DNA from: Culex pipiens pallens
Taxonomy: Eukaryota; Arthropoda; Insecta; Diptera; Culicidae
NCBI RefSeq assembly: GCF_016801865.2
Contig: NC_068937.1
Location: forward strand, 99,380,920-99,444,919
Direction of reading: 5' to 3'
Length of the DNA: 64,000 nucleotides
Below are positions 32,127-43,599 of the stretch, one piece after another. Every line of letters starts with the position of its first letter. Positions within the stretch are counted from its first letter, which is position 1. The notes under the pieces were generated by a model. The model had not been told where the DNA came from. It saw nothing but the letters and a program-made list of their open reading frames with translations, and searched no databases. The position numbers were made by a program, and so were the translations under genes.

Positions 32127-33720
32127 CCTAAAATGACGAACTTCTCGTCACAGTGTCCTGATGCAAACAATAGAGCTATATCTAAGCCCGATCTCACGCA
32201 CACTAGCTTACCATTTGTTTTTGCTGGCGGGTACAAATTTTAACCTAAAAATCCTTCGTGTACAAACACGCAATACATGCGCACGTAAATAACTCTTTGA
32301 TCAAGCTCGAGATGTCACAGCCCTGCAAAGTATGTTGGCTGACATATCGGGCGGTCAGTCAAAAAAACAGAAAGCCTTATGGTACACATTACTCTCTTGG
32401 GTAAATTTAAAAAAAAAAGACCTCAAAATTTTAATAAAAATAAAAGTCTGATAAACTGAAAACAATTTTCAATGCATTTTCCAGCGTTGAAAATTATATT
32501 TAGCATGTTTGGAATTGGTACAAAATATTTTGAATTTTTGAGAAATTCCGCAAAAAGTTTTGTTTTTCGTAAATACTTAGATGTTTTGAAAACGTTTGAT
32601 TGCAGAACAACTGGGCAGGTGTAAAATGCTTTTTAAAACACTTTTGTAAGTCAAACGTTAATACCATGGCTTGCAATTTCAATTTTTACATTTTTATACA
32701 ATCGGTCACCCTGGCCTTGGAAGCTCTTTGCGGTGCACCTTAATACGAATCTTGTTTGAGAATGGGATTTTCCATCCTCACCCCGAGTTTCCCCCCAACC
32801 CCCCTCAAGGTCTCCAAAGTTAAAAACTTATCGGAACAAGGTGATAAAAGGCCAGACAGTAACACTAGTAGACTTCCCACATCGAACGACGACGACGCCA
32901 ACGAGGCCGATGGCAAAAGTCGAACTTCGCAGCTCTATTCAGCGCTCGGTGGCTGAGCTTCATGAATATTCAGTGGTTGATTGATTTACTCCCATTTTCG
33001 ATCGTCGTCGTCGTCCTACGGTGGGGCGCATCCTTCCTTAACCATGCAGAGCTTTTCTGGTGAAGCTTTTCAGCGCAGCCATTTTCCCATTTCCTATAAG
33101 AAGATACAAATCCACCGTTGCCACGAAGTCGACGGCGGCTGGGTATTGAAATTAAAATGAGCAAAATTTTCCCTCCTATTCAGATGATTGAGTTGCTCGG
33201 AAAATGGGAAAATCTTTTTCCTTCAATCTGTACAAAAGGAAGGCAAAAAAAGGCCCGGTAATATTTGCATTCATTCAAATCCACCGGTCTGACAATTTGT
33301 GGAGCATCGACACAAATCAGCTGCAATGGCGTGGTTGGCCCTTTTTTTTGCCAGGAAGGGGAAATTTTTCGGGTTGTAACGATTTAATCTTGCCGAAAGC
33401 TTGCTGCCTTCCATTTTCTGCATAAGCCAACTAGTTTGGGTGAGCAAAAAAAAATGGGAACACGACCTTGTTGCATTTGGAACCTACCTCTGCTGCAATG
33501 GACTGTGCACAAGTTTGCATGACCGGAGGAGGGTGCTTCCGCTGGGCTGGGAAAACTAGTTCAATTTGGGGTTTGCGCCAGTTGTTTCGCTTTGAATTGC
33601 AATGCAGGGGGGGGAGCTTGGAATGAGATTTTCGTTTTCGGAGGTTGTTACTAGTAGAAACATTTGGTGAAGCAATGAATTTTCAATTTAGTAATAGAGC
33701 AATTCTGTACGTTTAAACAA
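32127..33720. other. Repeat remainder (to about 32380), then apparently single-copy DNA
   Basis: Positions 32127-32380 close the repeat interrupted by the SINE, ending in AGAAAGCCTTAT. Positions 32400-32730 are AT-rich repeat-like. From 32740 to 33650 the sequence is GC-balanced with small frames but no recognised product. Confidence 0.3.
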
Positions 33721-34200
33721 ATTGACCTTTTATTGTATTTTTTTTATTTGCATGAAACTTTGTCCATCGATTTCTAATGTCTAATTAAGCCATGTTGCAT
33801 TATTGGCTTCTCCATACAAGTTTCCGTACAATTTTGACTTCTGTCCATGAAAAACTGCAATGTAAATAGGGGAAATATACCCATTTTAATCACACTAAGC
33901 CGTTCGACCAATTCTAATCACTTCTGCCGTTTTCTGCTATTAAATCAACATTTTCAGGTGTATCAACAATGGAGAGTTGCTTGCTCACTTTTATTTGAGC
34001 TATTTATTACTTTGGAACAGTCAAAAACACTTTATGAAAGCTGCAATTCATGTTCAAAGTGCTGATAGGCCGATAATAGAAATAGGCTGAAAAGGGTATA
34101 GTTCCCCTATTCGAAATCTGTATCTTGAGAAGGATCTTCTGACCGATATGGTATCTTCGGCAAAGTTGTAGGTTATGATAAGAACTATTCAGAAAAAAAA
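33721..34200. repeat. Diverged copy of the palindromic family, split by a MITE
   Basis: Words in order: gaaactttgtccatcg, gcattattggcttctccatac, then after the MITE gaaatctgtatcttgag, ttcggcaaagttgtaggt. These match 5330-5500 in reverse order on the other strand. Confidence 0.6.
33869..34107. mobile_element. 239-bp TA-flanked MITE
   Basis: Ends GGGGAAATATACCCATTTT and AAAAGGGTATAGTTCCCC are inverted with two mismatches; TA borders both (33867-33868, 34108-34109). It splits a known repeat, which supports the insertion. Confidence 0.8.
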
Positions 34201-34946
34201 GACAGGAACACTTAAAAAATAAACATTTTTATTATTAACTTTTTGTCACAATAACTCGTAGGTAATAGACAAACTTGACAAACTAGATGTTCTAAAACAA
34301 CTATTATTCTACGTCATCCATGTGAAAAAAGTCTTGAAAACCCTAAAATTGTACAAAAATAACAAATTTCTAAAAATATTTCAAATTCAATTGAGGTTTT
34401 GCAGCACGACTTTGTTTCAAATGGAGGTGGCGCCAAAATGAGGTTACTTGCCTAAAATCGTATGCCTTTCTGCCGAATTGAAGAACAAAATCGCTTATTT
34501 CTCATGATTCTCTGCATCAATCATTATGAAACTGGTTGCAAAAGATGAGAAAAATTTTTTGCTTTAAAATAATGATCATCAATTTTTGGGCGCGCAAAAA
34601 TTTGTGAACTTTTTCTTTGAAAAACATGTTTTGGAACACGAAAAAATTAGTTTCCCCGTATATATGAATGAAATAAACAGTTATATAGTTGATAACAGAT
34701 GTGTTAAAATATATTCAACAATTTTATTGATTTTTGACAAACTTTCTTGCCAAATAGTCCAAATTATTATCTTTTTCTAAATTTACAGTTTTCTCATAGA
34801 AAAATCAAACAAATATTGGAAAGTTGTACACCAAATGGTTGGAAATATTTTTTCTCATCCGAAACCGGCATAAGTTTTATAAAAATATTGATTACGAAGG
34901 AAAAATACATTTTTTCAAAAAATCATAGGTTTACGCTATTGGTTTA
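34201..34946. other. AT-rich DNA, left flank of the hAT-like insertion
   Basis: No gene. The last 30 bases (ggtttacgctattggtttatagg) belong to the 'taggtggc' family also seen at 7488. Confidence 0.35.
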
Positions 34947-34954
34947 TAGGTGGC

Positions 34955-36487
34955 CAAGGGTCCTGAATTTCGGTTAAATGAACAGAAACCACTCACTCAT
35001 TGCCTATCCATTCGTTGCCTATTCCAACCCGCTAGCATTCATGAGCGAATGATACTCGCAAGCAGCTAGCGAGTGGCCCAACTGTTCACTCAGCGAACAA
35101 ATACATCGTGAAAATATTCGCCTACTCCGTCGCTCGGCGAGACTCACACACTAACATGCTCAGCGAAGAGCCATTCTCACAAAATGCCAGCGCGGCAGTC
35201 TTTTTGTCTTCACGCCCTCAGTTTGCCATCAATTTGATTTTTTCTTGGTGGAAGTTTCTTTGAATGGTGTCTATAATGTTATGAAATCAAAATAAATGCA
35301 CAATTTAATTGATAACATTGATATTAGGAAACCCAAATCAATGAGTATAACGCAGCGCTTCAGAGAAAAATTTGTTCAGTTCAGAGTGATCGGCGACGTT
35401 CGGCCTGCCTTAGCCGTTCGGAGACTGAGCCGATCAGAGAGAAAAGGAGAGTAGAAGAGAGAGTGTTCGGGAGCGAATGGTGTGAAAGTGACAAACGGTA
35501 GGAATAGATCAGGGCTGTATCGCGTCGCCTGCTATTTGTGCTCGCGAATGCAAATCTATTAAATCGGTGTTAAAAGTCGGAAATAGCATCTTAATTCGGC
35601 TGTATCTCAAAAACAACATCAGCAAACCTTCTGAAACTTTGCCCAGAGATACTTGACAGTCATATGAAGCAAAATTCATCATTATCTCGAAATGCATATT
35701 CATTGAAATGCTGAAATTGTATTGATTTTATAGATTTTCTTAGAAAAAGTCGGAAATAACATTTTAAAATGGCTGTATCTCGAGAACTACATCAGCAAAC
35801 TTTCTGAAACTTTGCCCAGAGATACTTGACAGTCATATGAAGCAAAATTTATCATTATCTCGAAATGCATATTCTTTAAAGTGCTGAAATTGTATTGATT
35901 TTATAGATTTTCTTAGAAAAAGTTTTTTATAGATTTTCTTAGAAAAAGTCGAAAATAACATTTTAAAATGGCTGTGTCTCGAGAACTACATCAGCAAACC
36001 TTCTGAAACTTTGCCCAGAGATACTTGACTGTCATATGAAGCAAAATTCATCATTATCTCGAAATGCATATTCTTTAAAGTGCTGAAATTGTATTGATTT
36101 TACAGATTTTCTTAGAAAAAGTCAGAAATAACATTTTAAAATGGCTGTATCTCGAGAACTACATCAGCAAACTTTTTAAAACTTTGCCCAGAGATACTTG
36201 ACTGTCATATGAAGCAAAATTCATCATTATCTCGAAATGCATGTTCTTTGAAATGCCGAAATTGTATAGATTGTTTTGGTTTTATTATTGAAAATCGGAT
36301 GTAACATCTTAAAAGGGCAGTATCTCGAAAACTACATCAGCGAATGTTTTCATTTTTTGCTCAGAGGTGCGTTATGGTGTAAGGAATCGATAGACACCAA
36401 AATCTCGGATTGCATATTTTTTTCATAATAACGGTATTTTGAGTACCGTGGAATGGAGTGGTTGATTTTGAGCAATCAGGACCCTTG
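34955..36487. mobile_element. Non-autonomous hAT-like element carrying satellite units
   Basis: Perfect 12-bp terminal inverted repeats CAAGGGTCCTGA ... TCAGGACCCTTG are flanked by an exact 8-bp duplication TAGGTGGC (34947-34954, 36488-36495). The copy at 7515 shows the uninterrupted target (tataggtggcg). The 1533-bp interior has no transposase; the left 550 bp is unique and GC-richer, the right 890 bp is the 173-bp satellite. Superfamily assignment follows from the duplication length and the short ends. Confidence 0.85.
35565..36450 (-). repeat. Truncated second copy of the 173-bp satellite element
   Basis: The marker ctttgcccagag falls at 35638, 35811, about 36009 and about 36184. The step of 173 is broken once by a 25-base duplication near 35925. 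The right end reads ACGGTATTTTGAGTACCGTG, the same terminus as at 28572 with one change. The left end is missing. Units differ from the first locus (gcaaaattcatc instead of gcaaaaaacatc), so the arrays have homogenised separately. Confidence 0.85.
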
Positions 36488-36495
36488 TAGGTGGC

Positions 36496-37110
36496 GCCAT
36501 GTGTCTTTTAGCTTTGCTGCAAATCCTCTATTCTAGCAACCATGTGGGGCAATTTGCACCATTGGGGCGAAATGCACTACAACAACGGGGCAAAATAGAC
36601 TGGCTAAAAGCAGTTTTCACTAGTCACCAGTAGATGACACCGCTGTTTTAACACAGGAGTATCAAAGCGGTGCATTTTGCCCCGACCACGCTTATTTATG
36701 AAAACTTCATTAAAAATACGTTTTTTTAATATTTTAAAATCTATAGAATAATCAAGATCATGACAAAAAATATTCAAATCAACATTTACAATATCAATAA
36801 ATGATTTTTACCTTGCCCAAAAGTCAAATTGAAAGTCCAATGAAAATTTGATGAAAATACAATGTTTTTAAATTTTGCAAATAACTGCTGTTTTCGGTAT
36901 ACAATGCTCAAATTTCGCCAGCATTCTTGTGCAAGTTAAGCTTCCAATCCCTATGTGTGTTTTCCTCGAAAATTCTGCCTAACAACGAGAAACGCTAGGG
37001 GTGCATTTTGCCCCGGGGGTGCATGTCCTTCGAATCTGACCAAAGTCGAAGGGGGACGGGGTGCAAAAAAAAGTTAGATTTCTGTTATGTTTTTTTTTTT
37101 TAATTTTCAG
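36496..37110. repeat. Repeat with 'ggggcaaaatgcac' words
   Basis: It continues the 'taggtggc' family to about 36535. Then it carries inverted copies of a GGGGC(A/G)AA(A/T)TGCAC word at 36553-36595 and GTGCATTTTGCCCC at 36671 and 36999. This resembles an eroded TIR element of about 480 bp. Confidence 0.5.
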
Positions 37111-37116
37111 GGTTTG

Positions 37117-37316
37117 TCAAGATAGCACGACAAGATTGAAACCTCTTTCATATGAAAAGTGACAAAAATGCACGGAGTTTTTTCGGTTTTTATTGAATAT
37201 CTCAGGATTGCAATCGAATGTTGGGGATCTGTGAAGGTCAAAAGGTGAGGCATTGTGAGCTGCACAAAATGGCGTTCTTAACTCAATTTGGCCAAAAGTC
37301 GACAGCGACGATATGT
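37117..37316. mobile_element. Left-truncated copy of the 'tagcacgacaag' MITE
   Basis: The block caagatagcacgacaagattg through cacggagttttttcggttt, tctgtgaaggtcaaaagg and gcgacgatatgtt matches 46069-46288 closely. The outer left part of that element is absent here. Confidence 0.75.
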
Positions 37317-38402
37317 TATATGCATCAATCGGTTTGGCGCGATCAATTTAATTTCACCTGATACCAAAAAAAATATCAAAGAAATTCTATCACCCATGGA
37401 GAGAATTGCATTACAGTCTGTTTTCTCGCCAAAAATCCCAGTGATCTCACGTGGCGAATGGCGTTTCCGATTGCATTGCACTCCTTCCTCACCCTGTTTG
37501 CCCATTTCCGGGCCAAATCCACTCGTCAATATTTACGCCAGGGCGCAGGGTTTGAGGGCGAAGGGCTTCCTGATCCTTGGTGGATATTATTATTATTTTG
37601 TCGCGTGCAATTTATGAATTAATTGCACGCACGTGGTGTGACCATCCAGTCGGTGGGGAATAAATATTTGCAGGTTGCTTTGTATGTTTTTGCGTGGGAC
37701 CACAGCTGTGCTGGTTGGGTGGCTGGAATTTTGTATACAAATACTTGCTTTCATCTCATTTGAATGCAAAGGGTGTCACAAAGCGATTCTTTGTCGAGTG
37801 GGGTGCATTAAGATATTAAAAATAGAAACCCAAATATCCCCTGTCTATTAAGCCGCACAAAGTTTAATAATTATTTTTGATTCTGAATGAACAACAAATT
37901 TTAATTAATTTCGTATTCAAATATAAATTGCCAATGACGCTTAGTCATAATAATTAATTGAGCTGTGAATTTTTGAAGGACTTTTGCTCTCGAGCACGGA
38001 TTTAAAGCTTTTATCACTGACACACAAACAAGCAATATAGAAGGGTAGCTTTTGTTCAAATTTCCATGCGTATTTATAATGATGATGAAGTTTGGTGGTT
38101 ACCCTCGAAATCACACACCCACGTGTTTTGGGTGGTGTGGAGTAGTTCAGGGAGGGGTTTTTCCGAAGTGACGTAGGTTGCGGACTAATAATGAATGCTC
38201 TAATGATGCTGCTGCTGCCGCTGTTTTGTGGTTTACGTAAATTGGTGCAGGTACTATCATGTAATGGATTTATCTGCGATCAATTTGTGGTTCGTGGGAG
38301 ATGGATTATGGGGTGGAAATCTCTTGTAATGTCGGTTAGCAGAAAAATGCATTGAAATAGGAGCCATTTCAATTGAAAAAGTATAGGGTGTCAAAAGCGT
38401 TG
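37317..38402. other. Apparently single-copy DNA
   Basis: No recognised gene or repeat. The 109-codon frame at 37288-37617 begins inside the MITE fragment and has no known domain. Confidence 0.3.
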
Positions 38403-38425
38403 AAAAGTATTTGCAACGGCCTTAG
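38403..38425 (+). other. Motif TATTTGCAACGGCCTT next to a giant simple array
   Basis: The same word, on the other strand, sits at 62393-62411 directly beside the AACATTA array. In both cases the simple repeat lies on the CCTT side of the motif. It may be the conserved 3' end of an element that carries or seeds microsatellites. Confidence 0.6.
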
Positions 38426-38458
38426 ATGATATTATGTTCCATCATTTTAAAATGGCAT

Positions 38459-39458
38459 GAAAACAAAAACAAAAACAAAAACAAAAACAAAAACAAAAAC
38501 AAAAACAAAAACAAAAACAAAAACAAAAACAAAAACAAAAACAAAAACAAAAACAAAAACAAAAACAAAAACAAAAACAAAAACAAAAACAAAAACAAAA
38601 ACAAAAACAAAAACAAAAACAAAAACAAAAACAAAAACAAAAACAAAAACAAAAACAAAAACAAAAACAAAAACAAAAACAAAAACAAAAACAAAAACAA
38701 AAACAAAAACAAAAACAAAAACAAAAACAAAAACAAAAACAAAAACAAAAACAAAAACAAAAACAAAAACAAAAACAAAAACAAAAACAAAAACAAAAAC
38801 AAAAACAAAAACAAAAACAAAAACAAAAACAAAAACAAAAACAAAAACAAAAACAAAAACAAAAACAAAAACAAAAACAAAAACAAAAACAAAAACAAAA
38901 ACAAAAACAAAAACAAAAACAAAAACAAAAACAAAAACAAAAACAAAAACAAAAACAAAAACAAAAACAAAAACAAAAACAAAAACAAAAACAAAAACAA
39001 AAACAAAAACAAAAACAAAAACAAAAACAAAAACAAAAACAAAAACAAAAACAAAAACAAAAACAAAAACAAAAACAAAAACAAAAACAAAAACAAAAAC
39101 AAAAACAAAAACAAAAACAAAAACAAAAACAAAAACAAAAACAAAAACAAAAACAAAAACAAAAACAAAAACAAAAACAAAAACAAAAACAAAAACAAAA
39201 ACAAAAACAAAAACAAAAACAAAAACAAAAACAAAAACAAAAACAAAAACAAAAACAAAAACAAAAACAAAAACAAAAACAAAAACAAAAACAAAAACAA
39301 AAACAAAAACAAAAACAAAAACAAAAACAAAAACAAAAACAAAAACAAAAACAAAAACAAAAACAAAAACAAAAACAAAAACAAAAACAAAAACAAAAAC
39401 AAAAACAAAAACAAAAACAAAAACAAAAACAAAAACAAAAACAAAAACAAAAACAAAA
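38459..39458. repeat. (AAAACA)n array, about 166 copies
   Basis: About one kilobase of a perfect 6-bp repeat with no visible substitution. The long frames through it are artefacts, because a 6-bp period without stops stays open in several frames. Confidence 0.99.
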
Positions 39459-39934
39459 TTTGATTGTTTGATTGTTTGATTGTTTGATTGTTTGATTGTT
39501 TGATTGTTTGATTGTTTGATTGTTTGATTGTTTGATTGTTTGATTGTTTGATTGTTTGATTGTTTGATTGTTTGATTGTTTGATTGTTTGATTGTTTGAT
39601 TGTTTGATTGTTTGATTGTTTGATTGTTTGATTGTTTGATTGTTTGATTGTTTGATTGTTTGATTGTTTGATTGTTTGATTGTTTGATTGTTTGATTGTT
39701 TGATTGTTTGATTGTTTGATTGTTTGATTGTTTGATTGTTTGATTGTTTGATTGTTTGATTGTTTGATTGTTTGATTGTTTGATTGTTTGATTGTTTGAT
39801 TGTTTGATTGTTTGATTGTTTGATTGTTTGATTGTTTGATTGTTTGATTGTTTGATTGTTTGATTGTTTGATTGTTTGATTGTTTGATTGTTTGATTGTT
39901 TGATTGTTTGATTGTTTGATTGTTTAATTGTTTG
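39459..39934. repeat. (TTTGATTG)n array, about 59 copies
   Basis: A perfect 8-bp repeat starts at the very base where the AAAACA array stops, with one substitution near its right end (tttaattg). A junction of two unrelated perfect arrays is unusual. Confidence 0.99.
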
Positions 39935-40990
39935 GTCTAAAAATACAAAAAAAAGACCGCTTGAATACTCCTCCAACGAATAATTTATTCGAGTACCTTT
40001 TTCCGACGACAGGATTTCACTTTGCTCTAAATCTTTCCTCGATTCGAGTGGCAAACAGCCCTCTAACCCTGACCTATGCTTAATGCAATAAATTTCCTGT
40101 ACTTTATCCGTTCTTTTATTTTCCTAGTCTCTCCACAGCAACATTTTAAACCAGCGTGTAGCTCTGTGACGTTCAAAAAAGGGATTTCCAATTTTTACGG
40201 GATGTCACGGATTGGGCCGGTCCCCTTCCCAAGATACGGCCATAGATCCTCGGGCTAAACGACATAAAACAAAAACCCCTCGCGAGCAAAAACAACACCA
40301 AATAGACGAGTTTGACCACGTACACACAAATACACACACACACACTAACATACGTGGACACAATAAAGCCAAAACAGGGACGAGGATAAACGTCAATTTA
40401 TCACACTTTCATTTCTGTAATTCGGACGGTTCTCTTTATCACGAGCAGATTCCGGGATTGTGACATTTTCGTGCGGGGCTTTCCGGTTTATGATTTGAGC
40501 TGAGCTGGTCACACATACAAACGTGAGCTTTTTTTTGTGTGTGTTTTGTTTCAGAAAAAAGAACTCTCATAAAAAGTTGCAATCACATTGTGTCTGTATA
40601 TGTGCGCAACATGTATAACACGTGGTTTCAGACTACAAATTAATACCTGCTGTGAGTGATCAATTCAGTTTTGTCACATTTTTTTTTATTCGGCCTAGAA
40701 TTGAGCGTGAAAAGTCATAAACTGTGTCTGATGGGAACGGGGAGCAACGGGTAAATCCCGGGGAAAGTGACATTCGTAATCCGCTTTTCAAATCGGATCA
40801 GTAGCCGAGAGTGAGAGAGAGAACTCGATCTTTGATAGGATAATTGAATTAAATCGGATCAGATCCAATTGAGTTCACACGAGCAGCGTGTGTGTGCCCA
40901 CTTTCGCGTAATTGATAGAGGATAAAGTGAATATATGTGAATGGCAGGTTTATTGATATCATCCAACAGGCATTTTTTCATCCAATAGTA
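39935..40990. other. Apparently single-copy DNA
   Basis: GC-balanced, with CA/GT tracts near 40325-40345. Short frames only. Nothing recognised. Confidence 0.3.
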
Positions 40991-41640
40991 AGATTTCTTT
41001 AGTTTGTTTAGATTTGTTTAAATTTTTTAGATTTCTTTAGATTTCTTTAGATTTCTTTGGATTTCTTTAGATTTCTGTAGATTTCTTTAGATTTCTTTAG
41101 ATTTCTTTAGATTTCTTTAGATTTCTTTAGATTTCTTTAGATTTCTTTAGATTTCTTTAGATTTCTTTAGATTTCTTTAGATTTCTTTAGATTTCTTTAG
41201 ATTTCTTTAGATTTCTTTAGATTTCTTTAGATTTCTTTAGATTTCTTTAGATTTCTTTAGATTTCTTTAGATTTCTTTAGATTTCTTTAGATTTCTTTAG
41301 ATTTCTTTAGATTTCTTTAGATTTCTTTAGATTTCTTTAGATTTCTTTAGATTTCTTTAGATTTCTTTAGATTTCTTTAGATTTCTTTTGATTTCTTTAG
41401 ATTTCTTTAGATTTCTTTAGATTTCTTTAGATTCTTTAGATTTCTTTAGATTTCTTTAGATTTCTTTAGATTTCTTTAGATTTCTTTAGATTTCTTTAGA
41501 TTTCTGTAGATTTCTTTAGATTTCTTTAGATTTCTTTAGATTTCTTTAGATTTCTTTAGATTTCTTTAGATTTCTTTAGATTTCTTTAGATTTCTTTAGA
41601 TTTCTTTAGATTTCTTTAGATTTCTTTAGATTTCTTTAGG
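40991..41640. repeat. (AGATTTCTTT)n array, about 65 copies
   Basis: A nearly perfect 10-bp repeat with a 9-bp unit near 41432 that shifts the phase, and a few substitutions. It ends in ttataataatcttattataataatcaaatct, a flank shared with the array ending at 44583. Confidence 0.97.
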
Positions 41641-41949
41641 TTATAATAATCTTATTATAATAATCAAATCTATAACATTTCGATGATCTTCAACAAATCA
41701 CAAACTATTACAAAGTAATTCGACAAAATTTCCACACTTGACTCTCTAAATTAGAAGTAGTTTTGCTTCAACCCTAAGTTAATGATGTTCATAATTTTTA
41801 ACTTTCTTTTACTCCTTTCATTTTTCTCATTCCAGATTCTCACTCAACTCGATAGCACACTAACTTTGAGAGTGCATTAAACGCATTTTTTTCGGAACGC
41901 GACCCGCGAGCGCAAAAACTTGATACAAAGTGCATAAAATTAACCACCT
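41641..41949. other. AT-rich flank upstream of the candidate leader exon
   Basis: Contains the shared ttataataatcaaatct flank and then unremarkable AT-rich sequence. No TATA box at the expected distance from 41952. Confidence 0.3.
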
Positions 41950-42283
41950 TCAGTGTGTCAGAGAAAAAAAATCTCAGCTCTTCATCATCACCCAACCGTG
42001 AAATACCGTTTCAGTATCGCGCTCGCACCTTTTTGAAAGTTCAGAACGCAAAAAAAAACCGGGAAGCAATTTCCAGGTTACCCGGTCCGGACGGAAAACC
42101 AAAAAAAAAGAAGCCCCGCGTTGACCACTCAATGTTCTGGTCCGCAACGTGAACGATCACGCCCGTGTCAACCCGGAATGGCCGCCACCGGAACTGCCCC
42201 GCCCAGCTCACCTCACCGGACGTAACGCATCCCGCGCCAGCAGTGTGTGGTGATAAATGGCGTGACAGAGAGCTTAAAATTTG
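41950..42283 (+). promoter_or_regulatory. Candidate non-coding first exon with initiator and splice donor
   Basis: TCAGT at 41950-41954 fits the arthropod initiator, with A at 41952 as possible +1. The following 330 bp are GC-rich and A-run-rich compared with both sides, like a 5' leader. They end at TTTG|GTGAGTA, a strong donor with the intron beginning at 42284. The longest frame inside (65 codons from 41955) is basic and has no known domain; a later ATG at 42257 stops after two codons. So any main start would be in a later exon outside what I can recognise. Confidence 0.35.
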
Positions 42284-42576
42284 GTGAGTACCCATAAATT
42301 ATCACGAGGGGGGGAGGATGTGGAGGTCAACCCAACCAGTTATGGTCTGTCCGCACAAACCGTTGCCATCCTGAAGCCCACGGCGGCCAGGGTTGTAAAT
42401 CAATGTTGCTTACCTTGTTGGCAACAAGCGACCTCGCGATACACCGGGGTCAGTGATGGGTATGTTAAGCTGAATATTTGAAAGGCAAAAAAATAATAAT
42501 TTGGAATCATCTCAAGATTTGTACAAAAACAGATTTTTCTTGATATCTCTAATGTGTCTCATTTCTCTAAATTTCT
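42284..42576. other. Unrecognised DNA after the candidate donor
   Basis: Short, mixed composition; may be intron if the upstream exon is real. Confidence 0.25.
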
Positions 42577-42580
42577 TTAA

Positions 42581-43197
42581 CCCTCTACTGCCCAAATTTT
42601 TTTTTCGAAAATTTTTATTTTTCCCGTGTTCAGGAGGTCATTTTGAGCAACTTTTGTTCTACGAAAAACTTTACTTCTCTTGTTTTATGTTTTTCTTGTT
42701 TCATTTTTAGTATTTTAATTTGCATTTATCTTGTTTAGTTTATGTTTGTTTTTGGTAGTTTTTGGCCTACTCTACCACCTCCTATCATTACATTTTGCCT
42801 ATCTAATTTTTTCATGTTTTTACAGTAACTTTTTCAATTTTTTGCATGTTTTCCACATTTTCTGCTATAAAATGAAACCATTATCATTTAAATTGTAAAT
42901 AAATGCGTAGAGGCATAGTCTGGGGCACTAGAAAAATTACTGCATACTTCTTTTTACTTAAAATATAGGAAATGTTAGTAAAAAACACAGCCAAAGTTGA
43001 CCCCTAAAAAAAATACATTTTTAAAAACATTGGCAAAGTCACATAAAACAAGTCAAACTTCCAACCCTAAAATTTTCCAAAATTTTAAAAGTTCTTCTTT
43101 CCAATGCTTTTTGAAGATCAAAAATCGGTTGAAAAATTGATTTTTGGCGATTTTTTAAATCGAAGCCCGTCTAGAGGCGGGGTTGGGTTGTAGAGGG
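42581..43197. mobile_element. TTAA-flanked MITE (piggyBac-like), 617 bp
   Basis: The left end CCCTCTACTGCCCAA and the right end TTGGGTTGTAGAGGG are inverted repeats with one or two mismatches, and TTAA borders both (42577-42580, 43198-43201). TTAA duplication with CCC-start ends is the mark of piggyBac-type transposition. The interior is AT-rich and non-coding. Confidence 0.85.
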
Positions 43198-43389
43198 TTA
43201 AGTTTCCTTTTTTTCAGAATTCTTGAGAATTTTTAATGTTTTTTAGTATTCTTTAAATTTTGTTGCATACAAGAAACGATGAATGTATTTTTCTTGAGCA
43301 TTGAAAGGTTTCTTTAATGGGGCCATTAGGGTGATCCAAATCCGATTCCTCCTTCGTTGCTGCAACCTAAAATCAAAAATTGATACATC

Positions 43390-43590
43390 ACTACACAGTA
43401 AAAAAAAATTTAAATTTGGAAGGTGTAAAACTGAAAGGTTGAATATTACCTCTATTATGATGAAATTTTACCTCAATTTAGACTGAAAAAGTTACATTAC
43501 ACCAGAAAAGTGGTAAAATTACAAATTTTCAGAGGGAAAATTAAACATTTTTTCTGACATAAAAGATGTATCCCTTGCCAGATGTAATAT
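43390..43590. repeat. Small AT-rich repeat with 'acacagtaaaaaaaatt' start
   Basis: Contains inverted words (aatttgga..ggtaaaattacaaatt; ttttaca/tgtaaaa) suggestive of an eroded MITE. No sharp ends. Confidence 0.35.
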
Positions 43591-43599
43591 TGCCATGAT

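Noticed and set aside
38422..40054. Open frames of 340-535 codons on both strands
   Set aside because: They run through perfect 6-bp and 8-bp simple repeats and encode only KTKT-, NKNK-, FLFL-, FVFV- or NQTIKQS-type repeats. No start, domain or codon signal.
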